IMG/VR virus record: IMGVR_UViG_3300009285_001165
Coordinates: 1 to 25,459 of that record
Direction: 5' to 3' (one strand)
DNA length: 25,459 nucleotides
DNA from: a virus
In this document: positions 7,452 to 13,889 of the stretch, in pieces
Numbering within the stretch: position 1 is the first letter of the stretch
Layout: every line of letters begins with the position of its first letter
The notes under the pieces: model-generated
What the model was told of the DNA's origin: nothing
The model's input: only the letters and a program-made list of their open reading frames with translations
The model's database searches: none
Program-made: the position numbers and the translations under genes

Positions 7452-8099
7452 ATGAATTACGCGGAGCTGGCACAAGCGATCTGTGATTGGTCGAATAAAA
7501 GCTCGATCGACAAAGTTCTGCCGACGGTCATCCGGTTCGGCCAGAGGGACCTGGAGGACGATCTTAGGATCCGTCCAATGGAGTATCACCCCACAACGGC
7601 GAATGTCGCGGCAGCGGCCGCCTTGCTGGCACTCCCGTCGGATTACCTCGAGATGATCTACCTCCTTCTCATCAAGGATGGTGTTCGCTACCCGATCACG
7701 GTCCGGTCTTCTCCCGTGGAAATGTACTCGACGCAAATTTCCACCACGGAGACGGGGACCCCCTGCAGAGCGTCCAGGATAGCCGATGATCTGGTGTTCG
7801 ACGTTCTGCTGGACACCGCATACACCCGCGATTGGTGCTATTACCGGCGCCTTCCCGTGCTGACGGCCTCTACCACCGGGACGCCGATACCGAACACGAA
7901 TTGGTGGAGCGAGAATGCGGAGGAAGCGCTTCTCATGTCCTGCCTGAACAAGCTCTCCATGTACGTTTCCGGGATCCCGGAGGGCGACAAGAAGAAGTGG
8001 GCCGATGCTGCGCTCGAGACGCGAGAAAAGCTGAAGTTTAAGGAAGCTCGTGAAACGACGGGCGGCAACGTCCTTCGATCAACACCATTTTCGTTGTGA
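7452..8099 (+). CDS. Head-tail adaptor protein, SU10-adaptor-like
   Basis: The protein has 215 residues. The order of features fits the phage adaptor family typified by SU10: an N-terminal helical part with LPTVIRFGQRDLEDDLRIRPM at about 24-44, then ALPSDYLEMIYLLL, then SPVEMYSTQ, a central beta part with YTRDWCYYRRLPVL, then WWSENAEEALLMSCLNKLSMYV, and a charged C-terminal helix. These adaptors dock below the portal and link it to the tail nozzle, and bind with the portal's lower ring. No symbol is assigned. GGAAGG just upstream serves as ribosome-binding site. Position several genes after the capsid gene but ahead of the adhesin block is consistent. The assignment rests on motif pattern; a structure-based search would settle it. 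Confidence 0.78.
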   Translation: MNYAELAQAICDWSNKSSIDKVLPTVIRFGQRDLEDDLRIRPMEYHPTTANVAAAAALLALPSDYLEMIYLLLIKDGVRYPITVRSSPVEMYSTQISTTETGTPCRASRIADDLVFDVLLDTAYTRDWCYYRRLPVLTASTTGTPIPNTNWWSENAEEALLMSCLNKLSMYVSGIPEGDKKKWADAALETREKLKFKEARETTGGNVLRSTPFSL

Positions 8100-8110
8100 G
8101 GGGGAAGGTG

Positions 8111-8509
8111 ATGAAGAAGATCGTTCTCGCAGTTTTGGCTTTGACGCTGCTGGCGGCTTCGGCTTTTGGCTTCGACACTTACCGGCAATCGGCAACTCTC
8201 ACGGGCGGGGTCGTGACCGACAACACGACCGTCACCTTCACCCTTCGGCAAGGGGTCCCAAAGACGATGTACCTGTACGTTCCGACGATCGACTCCGCGG
8301 CGATCGCGCTTTCTTGCAGCGTGGACGGGACAAACTTCGGGACGATGGCCACGAATTACAGCGCGACGGCGCTCATTGATTTTACCTATGCGGCGACCAC
8401 GGGCGAGAAGGTTTTACGGCTACCGGATATCAGCCCGTGCCGGCTTTTGAAGATCACAGTCGGCGCTGCACAAGCGGCAAATCGAACTTTCGTCGTGTTC
8501 GGAAATTAA
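8111..8509 (+). CDS. Small secreted protein of unknown function (Sec signal peptide)
   Basis: The product has 132 residues from ATG at 8111. An in-frame GTG at 8096 would add five residues, but the GAGGGGAAG motif upstream fits the ATG better. The N-terminus MKKIVLAVLALTLLAASAFG is a textbook signal peptide, probably cleaved after ASA near residue 18. The mature part, about 110 residues, is Thr/Val/Ala-rich and probably all-beta, with TVTFTLRQGVPKTMYLYVP and DISPCRLLKITVGAAQ; two Cys (in SCSV and SPCR) could form a disulphide if it reaches the periplasm. It resembles small phage structural proteins that read per-subunit beta domains, but carrying an export signal. No named family recognised. 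Confidence 0.8.
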   Translation: MKKIVLAVLALTLLAASAFGFDTYRQSATLTGGVVTDNTTVTFTLRQGVPKTMYLYVPTIDSAAIALSCSVDGTNFGTMATNYSATALIDFTYAATTGEKVLRLPDISPCRLLKITVGAAQAANRTFVVFGN

Positions 8510-8520
8510 GGAGTTCAATC

Positions 8521-9549
8521 ATGGCATTCCTCTCCGGATGGCTGTACCGCAAGCCCGTCACCCTTTCGAGGGCCTCCGGAGCTGTCACCAACTACCAGAT
8601 GAAATTGAAAGTAGGGGAGAGCGCCGGCGCCACAGGTGAAGATGTCGACTGTGGCGGGAAGTGCAAGGCTGATTTCTCGGACCTCCGGTTTACGGCCGCA
8701 GACGGCACGACACTTCTCGACTACTACATCGAGGACGTCTCCGGCGCCACGCCGAACCAGCTTGCGACCATCTGGATAGAATTCGACTCCATCGGCACGG
8801 GCGACACGACTTTTTATATGTACTACGGGAACGCCGGCGCCTCGGCCGTGAGCAACGGGCCGAATACCTTCATCCTGTTCGAGGATTTCAACGCCCTCAC
8901 GAATGGGGATCTCAACGGACAAAATGGGTGGTCGGGACACGTTTATTTTGACGTGGAATCCACGACGAAATATGAGGGCGCGAAAGCAGTTGCGACAGCC
9001 GCTGGTGGAAGCACTGTAAATGCTTGGAAGACATTTGCGGCCGCCTCATCGTGGAGGGTATTCATACAGGCAAGGCTTCGATCTTCCTCAGCCGGTTCCG
9101 CTTCCGAGGCACAGATAAACATCAACGAAGGGACAAATGCGATTACAGCCGTGCAGATCGCCGCCGGTCAATTCAAGGCGTTGGTTTCTCCCCCGTCGTG
9201 GGTCAACATCGGAAAGGCCGCATCGAGCAATATTTGGTACAAGATAATGATAGCTTTGGATTCAACGACCACACATAAAACTTGGGTTGACGACACCCTT
9301 TATACCCCGGCGAATGTTTCAAATGTGAATACGGTTTCATCTGTCGCCGACAGGAGCCAACTGGAACATTATGCGGCTGGTGGAACTGACTTTTTCGACC
9401 AAATAATGGTTGGGTATTATCTCCCTACCGGCCCCGCCTGGGGCGTCTGGGGAGGCGAGGAAGAATCTTCCTTTGCCGGGCCTTTTCAATTTTTTTCGAT
9501 AGAGCAGCCGTTGGCGTTTCTTCACAAGAAGCAAATCGTGGGCTACTAA
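8521..9549 (+). CDS. DUF2341 and lectin-like adhesin (putative tail fibre or receptor-binding protein)
   Basis: The protein has 342 residues from ATG at 8521, with AAGGAG just before; the longer open frame upstream is not used. Residues about 7-115 are a recognisable DUF2341 domain: WLYRKPVTL, then YQMKLKVG, DFSDLRFTAADGTTLLDYYI, IWIEFDSI, TFYMYYGNAGAS and SNGPNTFILFEDFN. Residues about 120-310 look like a concanavalin A-type (LamG-like) beta sandwich, with WKTFAAASSWRVFIQARL and WYKIMIALDSTTTHKTWVD. The end, ALFLHKK-like, is short and basic. DUF2341 commonly occurs in extracellular bacterial and archaeal proteins that bind sugars or surfaces. In this block the protein is a strong candidate for host-surface recognition. 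Sugar specificity cannot be inferred. Confidence 0.85.
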   Translation: MAFLSGWLYRKPVTLSRASGAVTNYQMKLKVGESAGATGEDVDCGGKCKADFSDLRFTAADGTTLLDYYIEDVSGATPNQLATIWIEFDSIGTGDTTFYMYYGNAGASAVSNGPNTFILFEDFNALTNGDLNGQNGWSGHVYFDVESTTKYEGAKAVATAAGGSTVNAWKTFAAASSWRVFIQARLRSSSAGSASEAQININEGTNAITAVQIAAGQFKALVSPPSWVNIGKAASSNIWYKIMIALDSTTTHKTWVDDTLYTPANVSNVNTVSSVADRSQLEHYAAGGTDFFDQIMVGYYLPTGPAWGVWGGEEESSFAGPFQFFSIEQPLAFLHKKQIVGY

Positions 9550-9568
9550 CCCAAAGGGGGAAAGCGCA

Positions 9569-10024
9569 ATGGCAAGAAGCTATGGAATTGGTGGAAGTGC
9601 GGCGGTCGGAAGTGCCTCGTATCCACAGTTGATGATCTACATGGCGACGGCCGCGGGAATCCGGCCGAAGATTTACGAATTTCTTGTGAGCTCGTCGGCA
9701 TCGCCAGCCGACAATGCCTCGCAGTTCCAGATCGCTCGGACCACGACCGCAGCGCCGACGGGAGGATCAAATCCAGCGATCGCTCCGCTGGACCCCGCGG
9801 ATCCCGCTTCCCTGGCGACCTCGTACCTGTCGGCCACGGGCGGGTTGACCCTCTCGACGATTCTGATGATCGTTGCCGTCAACCTTCGGGCGACCTTCCG
9901 GTGGGTGGCAGCGCCGACGAAGGAATTTGTGATTCCCAATACGCAGTACGCTGGCGCCGGGATCCAGTCGGCGGCGCAGACGGCCGCGTACAACGTCGAT
10001 ACCTCCCTCTATTGGGAGGAATGA
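9569..10024 (+). CDS. Conserved phage virion protein of unknown function
   Basis: The product has 151 residues with no signal peptide. The phrase SSSASPADNASQFQIARTT, followed by PLDPADPASLATSYL, is a pattern I recall from small proteins in virion gene clusters of diverse tailed phages, probably subunits of tail or head surface structures. The fold is likely beta-rich with a mobile N-terminus rich in Gly and Ser. AAGGGGG precedes the ATG. Its stop overlaps the next start (ATGA), so the two genes are coupled. Exact location in the virion is unknown. Confidence 0.75.
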   Translation: MARSYGIGGSAAVGSASYPQLMIYMATAAGIRPKIYEFLVSSSASPADNASQFQIARTTTAAPTGGSNPAIAPLDPADPASLATSYLSATGGLTLSTILMIVAVNLRATFRWVAAPTKEFVIPNTQYAGAGIQSAAQTAAYNVDTSLYWEE

Positions 10025-10275
10025 TGTTCAACGCAACCGCGCGGAAGCCGGCCGGGAACGTCCTCATCACCGAACCGGGGATGCCGGCAAAGGAATTCGA
10101 CACGCTTCAATGTGTCCATTGTGGCGGTCAATGGCAAGTCGTTCCCGGTTCGGGGATCCTTCGGGGTTTCTGCACCCGCTGTCACGGACCTTTCTGTGGG
10201 CCTCAATGCTCGAAGTGCATCCCGCATGAGAAGTGGCTTGAGCAAATGGAGCGCCAAGGGGTGAAGCGGCCGTAA
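10021..10275 (+). CDS. Cys-rich zinc-binding small protein
   Basis: The gene starts at ATG 10021 by ATGA overlap with the previous stop and encodes 84 residues. Eight cysteines are arranged as CVHC at 31-34, CTRC at 51-54, C59 and CSKC at 63-66, with His at 33, 55 and 69 nearby. This can make two zinc sites: C31, C34, C51, C54 and C59, C63, C66, H69. The PGSG loop between the first CxxC pairs and the CGPQCSKCIPHE end are a pattern I recall from a small conserved phage protein. It sits among virion genes, so a structural zinc-stabilised virion component is more likely than a transcription factor, but this is inference. The stop overlaps the next start as TAATG. Confidence 0.8.
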   Translation: MMFNATARKPAGNVLITEPGMPAKEFDTLQCVHCGGQWQVVPGSGILRGFCTRCHGPFCGPQCSKCIPHEKWLEQMERQGVKRP

Positions 10276-10745
10276 TGCCTCTCATGTGGCAATATCAGAT
10301 TCTCGCAGAGCTTCCTCCGGCCAACAGCCTGACCGGAGGATGGGAAGAAAACATTACGCTCGACAAATGGGTACCCAGGCTCCCCGATATCCGGTTCCAG
10401 CTGAAATATCTCTCGGAAGCGATCATGCCGGATATTTCGACGGAACCCCGGATGGTTTCGTGGCTCGAGAGAATGACGCCGGACAAGTGGGAGCCCTGTC
10501 TTCCGGCAAGGCGTTACGAGAGGGCATACCTTCCAGCCCCGAATCAGCCGTATTTTACCGTGGCCCCGCTTCTGTCGTGGGTGCCGTTCATCGACAAGTG
10601 GGGGCCGGCTCTCCCGGCGAGGCACTACGAAAAAGCATACCTGACGGCGGCGATCATGCCACAGGGGGCGCACCTGGAAAAGCCTTGGTACGACGGGAAT
10701 GCAGCACTGAGGTTCATCCTTGACAAGGAAAAGACCCGATTTTAG
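10275..10745 (+). CDS. Repeat protein with three 37-40-residue DKW units
   Basis: The product is 156 residues, starting at the TAATG overlap. Three internal repeats are visible, each with a Trp, about eight residues, then DKW, then xPxLP, an Arg or similar, an aromatic and a second YL or AYL. DKW lies at 30-32, 70-72 and 107-109. Units 2 and 3 are closest: DKWEPCLPARRYERAYL and DKWGPALPARHYEKAYL. Unit 1 has diverged to DKWVPRLPDIRFQLKYL. The spacing of about 37-40 residues suggests tandem duplication of a small motif. The family is unknown to me. A virion surface or host-contact role is inferred only from the neighbours. Confidence 0.8.
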   Translation: MPLMWQYQILAELPPANSLTGGWEENITLDKWVPRLPDIRFQLKYLSEAIMPDISTEPRMVSWLERMTPDKWEPCLPARRYERAYLPAPNQPYFTVAPLLSWVPFIDKWGPALPARHYEKAYLTAAIMPQGAHLEKPWYDGNAALRFILDKEKTRF

Positions 10746-10766
10746 ATGTATCGGAGGGAATCCGGA

Positions 10767-11147
10767 ATGAAATATAAAATCCTCATCACATCCTGCATAT
10801 TTCTCCTGCTGGCGACTCTTGCCTACGCCCTGAATTCCACATTGAAGCGGGATTCGTTCGGTGTGTCGATTCAGGGCGCCTTGCGACCGGCCGTCGCGCA
10901 GAAACTTGGTTTCTACACCACGACGGACAACGCCGTGAACTCCGCGGATTTCCAGTATCCCGTGATCGAAATCACAGCGACGAAGGATTGCTTCTACAAA
11001 CTCGGCGACAATACCGTGATCGCTACGGACAACGATTATTTCTTGCCGGCGAATCAGCCGAAATGGGTCATCGTTGGTACGAACGTGCGGATCGGGGCTC
11101 TTGGAGCTACGGACAATGGAGTGCTTTACATCATGGAATTGTACTGA
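10767..11147 (+). CDS. Small secreted virion-cluster protein (Sec signal peptide)
   Basis: The product has 126 residues from ATG 10767. The in-frame ATG at 10746 would add seven residues ahead of the signal sequence and lacks a ribosome-binding site, whereas CGGAGGGA at 10752-10759 sits properly before 10767. The N-terminus MKYKILITSCIFLLLATLAY is hydrophobic after two Lys, with probable cleavage after AYA near residue 21. The mature part is beta-rich: YPVIEITATKDCFYKLGDN, then FLPANQPKWVIVGTNVRIG, ending GVLYIMELY. Similar short proteins without a signal peptide occur in phage structural clusters. The export signal is therefore the odd part. Confidence 0.8.
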   Translation: MKYKILITSCIFLLLATLAYALNSTLKRDSFGVSIQGALRPAVAQKLGFYTTTDNAVNSADFQYPVIEITATKDCFYKLGDNTVIATDNDYFLPANQPKWVIVGTNVRIGALGATDNGVLYIMELY

Positions 11148-11159
11148 TCGGGGGGCGAG

Positions 11160-11738
11160 ATGGCGAACGTAAAGAAACTCGGTACGTCGAAGATCGTCCC
11201 GGGGAATACCGTCTACTGCATCATACGGAGGGAGCTCGATGATTTCCGGCTGGACGACGCTGACGGCCTGACGTTCGCTGCGGCTCCTGCGGATCCGTAC
11301 GTTTCCCTGACAGAAGATTCCGCCATCAAGGGGCTGTATGAGGTTTCCGAATCTCGTGTCGCGTGGAACGACGGTCGGTACAGGGCATTCATCTACATCC
11401 AGTCAGGGGCTTCTCCGGCTCCGGTAGATGACGCCCTTGTGGATCAGATGGACTTCTGGGTGCTTGGGGATCTGATTGTCAACGCCGTCCCTTGGGAAAC
11501 CGGCACAGTGCAAACCGACGCCGCGAATTCGACGATCTCCTTCAAGACCGACCTTGCCTCTACAACCGACGGATATTGCAACGGCTCTTTCGTCAAGTTC
11601 ACCAGCGGCGCGCTCATCAACCAGACCAAGAAGATCGCCACACCCGGATACGGGGGAACGTCGAAGCTTTTGCAGGTGACTTCCGGCTTCACGGAGATCC
11701 CCGCGGTGGGGGATCGGTTCATCATCATCAATCAGTAG
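11160..11738 (+). CDS. Two-domain phage virion protein (possible fibre or collar component)
   Basis: The product has 192 residues. The N-terminal domain (about 1-105) reads KIVPGNTVYCIIRRELDDF then LSLTEDSAIKGLYEVSES-like strands ending FIYIQSGASPAPVDD, a pattern I recall from phage structural clusters. The C-terminal domain (about 115-192) contains TVQTDAANSTISFKTDL, FVKFTSGALINQTKKI and GFTEIPAVGDRFIIIN; the FTSGAL phrase followed by a PAxGD turn is widespread in phage fibre and tail-surface proteins. No signal peptide. GGGGGGCGAG precedes the ATG. The two-domain layout suggests a virion-anchoring N-terminus and an exposed beta module. Exact role is unknown. Confidence 0.78.
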   Translation: MANVKKLGTSKIVPGNTVYCIIRRELDDFRLDDADGLTFAAAPADPYVSLTEDSAIKGLYEVSESRVAWNDGRYRAFIYIQSGASPAPVDDALVDQMDFWVLGDLIVNAVPWETGTVQTDAANSTISFKTDLASTTDGYCNGSFVKFTSGALINQTKKIATPGYGGTSKLLQVTSGFTEIPAVGDRFIIINQ

Positions 11739-11748
11739 GGGGGGCGAC

Positions 11749-12240
11749 ATGGCGATCATCGCGGCGAACCTGGCTTTCTACCTGACCGGGGGGGCTGGGA
11801 ACGCTCTCCCCGCCGCGTCCCTCGGGGGGGATATCTCGAATACGGCCTTCACGGACAACACCCTTCAAAACCTGTTTGCCAACGTCACGCCGGCCGAAGC
11901 CCTTGCGGGAAGCGTGAAGTACAGGGCCCTGTCGTTCAAGAACCTCGCCGCGGAGACGGCGTACGCCGTGGTGATCTATATTTCACAAGAAACAACCTCG
12001 GCCGACACGACTGTGGCGATCGCCTTCGATTCGACCGGGACACAGAGCGTAGTTGATGAAGATACAGCGCCGGTCGGCCTTTCCTTCTCGACGCCCCTTT
12101 CCTTGGCCGCAGGGATCGCCCTTGGGGATGTCGCCGCCTCGGGGGTGGCACGGGTGTGGTTCCGAAGAACAACAAGCGCTGGCGCGGCCCAGGCAAGTGA
12201 CACGGGCAAATTTGCCGTGACCGCGGGATCGGCACCATAA
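11749..12240 (+). CDS. Conserved phage virion protein (beta-sandwich, possible decoration protein)
   Basis: The product has 163 residues with no signal peptide. Phrases such as NLAFYLTGGAGNALPAASLG near the N-terminus, then FANVTPAEALAGSVKYRALS, then AYAVVIYISQETTSADTTVA, and near the end RVWFRRTTSAGAAQASDTGK match a small virion protein pattern I recall from many tailed phages, where it is probably a beta-sandwich on the capsid or tail surface. GGGGGGGCGAC precedes the ATG, nearly the same initiation region as the previous gene. It is the last GC-rich gene before the AT-rich island. Function beyond virion association is inference. Confidence 0.78.
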   Translation: MAIIAANLAFYLTGGAGNALPAASLGGDISNTAFTDNTLQNLFANVTPAEALAGSVKYRALSFKNLAAETAYAVVIYISQETTSADTTVAIAFDSTGTQSVVDEDTAPVGLSFSTPLSLAAGIALGDVAASGVARVWFRRTTSAGAAQASDTGKFAVTAGSAP

Positions 12241-12561
12241 ATGTCATTCTATCTGCTTCGTGATGAATACCAGATTTTGCAGGAGAAAACTGCGAAGTGG
12301 AATATATGGGGTGTAGTTTCCAAAGAATTCACGTTCCTTGAAAGCATATATAGCGCGGTTAGCAACAACTTCACGCTCAGATATAATATCATGTTCTATG
12401 TTTCCCGTGAATTTACGTATCTGTGGGATATATGGATATACGTTGCGAGAGAGTTTACTTATCTGTATCGGATCGCGATAGATTACAGCGCACGGGTTAA
12501 ATATAATTTCTCGAAATCTGGCGTTGTAACACGGTTTTTCAGGAGAAATCGCGTTGGCTGA
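12241..12561 (+). CDS. Phage protein built of 14-residue repeats
   Basis: The gene begins immediately after the previous stop (TAAATG) and encodes 106 residues. From residue 21 to 90 it is five consecutive 14-residue units, for example NIMFYVSREFTYLW and DIWIYVAREFTYLY. Each has an I or aromatic near the start, a V at about position 6 and F-T at about 10-11. Such short repeats occur in small proteins of phage tail clusters and could make a stacked beta structure. It is very rich in Tyr, Phe, Trp and Ile. No good ribosome-binding site precedes it, so it is probably translated by coupling. Base composition drops sharply here compared with the preceding gene. Function unknown; tail or fibre role inferred from position. 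Confidence 0.75.
   Translation: MSFYLLRDEYQILQEKTAKWNIWGVVSKEFTFLESIYSAVSNNFTLRYNIMFYVSREFTYLWDIWIYVAREFTYLYRIAIDYSARVKYNFSKSGVVTRFFRRNRVG
12301..12510 (+). repeat. Five in-frame 42-base coding repeats
   Basis: Units begin at 12301, 12343, 12385, 12427 and 12469 and encode the 14-residue repeats of the gene above. Units 3 and 4 are the most alike at the protein level. The last unit (RIAIDYSARVKYNF) is degenerate. Nucleotide identity between units is only moderate, so the array is old or under protein-level selection. Confidence 0.75.
12541..12545 (+). promoter_or_regulatory. Ribosome-binding site deciding a TTG start
   Basis: AGGAG lies eight bases before TTG at 12554, inside the end of the previous gene. 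No ATG or GTG occurs at a suitable place in this frame, so TTG is the likely start of the FN3 protein gene. Confidence 0.65.
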
Positions 12562-13297
12562 TCCCGTTCTTTCGGCGGTGTTGTCCGGGCAAAGGGCGAT
12601 AGCCTTGTCGTGGACGTTTGATAGCAACGCTGATTTTCAGGTGTTCTGGAAATCGAATGTTCCGGCAGGGCAGGAGTACGTCCTCCTTGCAACGACAAAT
12701 GCTTTTTCGTATACAACCCCGGACCTTGAGGCGTCGAAAACATATACCTTCTATGTCCGAGCAAATACAATAAATTCATTCTTTTACAGTAACGTTGTGG
12801 AGTTATTCGTGTCGTGTGGAAAAGGAGTTGTACTTACAGCAGACCCACCGACAAGCCCTAACCCGCAAATTAAAACGGTCCCGACAAACGCAGTTGGATT
12901 CAATAATCCGGTATCGGGTCAAAATATCCCTCCTTTTTATGAAGGAGCAAATGGAGGCGAAAACCTGGTTTTTCCCGGGTTTACTTTTCCATTAATAGCT
13001 CAAATACATGATAGTAATGCAAGCGGAATCCAATTATTAGTTACACCAGAAGATGCTGTATACGAATTAATGGGCACAACATCAATAAAAATAACATTCT
13101 ACGTACAAGCGAGAGGGCAAGGCCTTGTTTCACAAAGTGCTGGATATGATTTCAGGTTCCGCTATGAACACGCAGACTTGACGAATGATTACTCTAATTG
13201 GCTTGTTCAGCCAGCCATGGCCGGGAATAATTTTTATAGAGAATTTTCAATGGAAATTACCCTGACAGACGTTGATTTAGTATTATTGGGGGCATAA
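12554..13297 (+). CDS. FN3-domain protein in the AT-rich island (putative adhesin)
   Basis: The product has 247 residues from TTG 12554, overlapping the previous gene by eight bases. Residues about 5-88 are an FN3 domain: AIALSWTFDSNADFQVFWKS, then YTTPDLEASKTYTFYVRANT. The C-terminal 150 residues are unrecognised but beta-like, with a Pro/Asn-rich linker (ADPPTSPNPQIKT) and a sequence running through FRFRYEHADLTNDYSNWL to a hydrophobic end. Codon use is AT-rich with many A- or T-ending codons, unlike all flanking genes. Fibronectin type III domains are common in phage tail and fibre proteins and often bind carbohydrate or protein surfaces. This looks like a swapped host-range gene, which is inference. 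Confidence 0.78.
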   Translation: MADPVLSAVLSGQRAIALSWTFDSNADFQVFWKSNVPAGQEYVLLATTNAFSYTTPDLEASKTYTFYVRANTINSFFYSNVVELFVSCGKGVVLTADPPTSPNPQIKTVPTNAVGFNNPVSGQNIPPFYEGANGGENLVFPGFTFPLIAQIHDSNASGIQLLVTPEDAVYELMGTTSIKITFYVQARGQGLVSQSAGYDFRFRYEHADLTNDYSNWLVQPAMAGNNFYREFSMEITLTDVDLVLLGA

Positions 13298-13888
13298 TTG
13301 GACACCATAACCAAATCCCCGATCGAGAAATTCCCGGTACATTTCAATTTCTCCACCGACTTCCTCGATGGGGAAATCATCTCTTATAAAACGCTGACCT
13401 GTGTTAATTCAGCAACCGGCGTCTCGTCCGTGGCCTCCATCATCGACAGCGAGACGATCAATTCCCCGGATGTGGATGTGGTCCTGAAAGGTGGGATCGA
13501 AGGGGAAGAACATTCGATCCAATGCGTCATTACGTCAAACCTCGGGAACGTCTACCAGCGGGACCTTCTCCTGATGATCGCCACGGTCGTTACGGACGGT
13601 TTCAACAAGCAGCCGGCCGACCGTCTCCTGTTCGATGTGGATTACTCAAGACGTCTCGAGGCGGGAGACGCGGTTTCCTCGGGGGCGGTCCTCGCCACGA
13701 AGGAATCGGACGGGACGGACGTTTCAGCGACGATCGTAGTCCTCATCGAGACGATCACCCCCAAGGTGGGGGTCCATGTCGCGGAGGGATCGGACGGCGA
13801 AACGTATCTTCTCGGGGTCCGGGCGACCACGACTGCGGGGTACGTCTACGAGAAGAGCCTAAGAATGAATGTCCAGGAGATTCCATAA
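13298..13888 (+). CDS. Tandem Ig-like domain phage structural protein
   Basis: The product has 196 residues. It probably starts with TTG at 13298, directly after the previous stop, with a G-run (TTGGGGGGC) as ribosome-binding site. Two halves look homologous: residues about 12-95 (FNFSTDFLDGEIISYKTL through VYQRDLLLMI) and about 105-194 (FDVDYSRRLEAGDAVSSGA through GYVYEKSLRMNV). Each has an acidic start, a central TGVSS or DGTDVS region, and a final strand of the Y-x-(R/K)-x-L-x-M type. Such domains occur in phage neck and fibre-base proteins. Base composition has returned to the GC-rich norm. Role in the virion surface or tail base is inferred. Confidence 0.75.
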   Translation: MDTITKSPIEKFPVHFNFSTDFLDGEIISYKTLTCVNSATGVSSVASIIDSETINSPDVDVVLKGGIEGEEHSIQCVITSNLGNVYQRDLLLMIATVVTDGFNKQPADRLLFDVDYSRRLEAGDAVSSGAVLATKESDGTDVSATIVVLIETITPKVGVHVAEGSDGETYLLGVRATTTAGYVYEKSLRMNVQEIP

Positions 13889-13889
13889 A

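Noticed and set aside
8437-8520. Longer start for the DUF2341 protein
   Set aside because: It would overlap the previous gene by over 70 bases and adds residues unrelated to the domain; ATG 8521 has AAGGAG.
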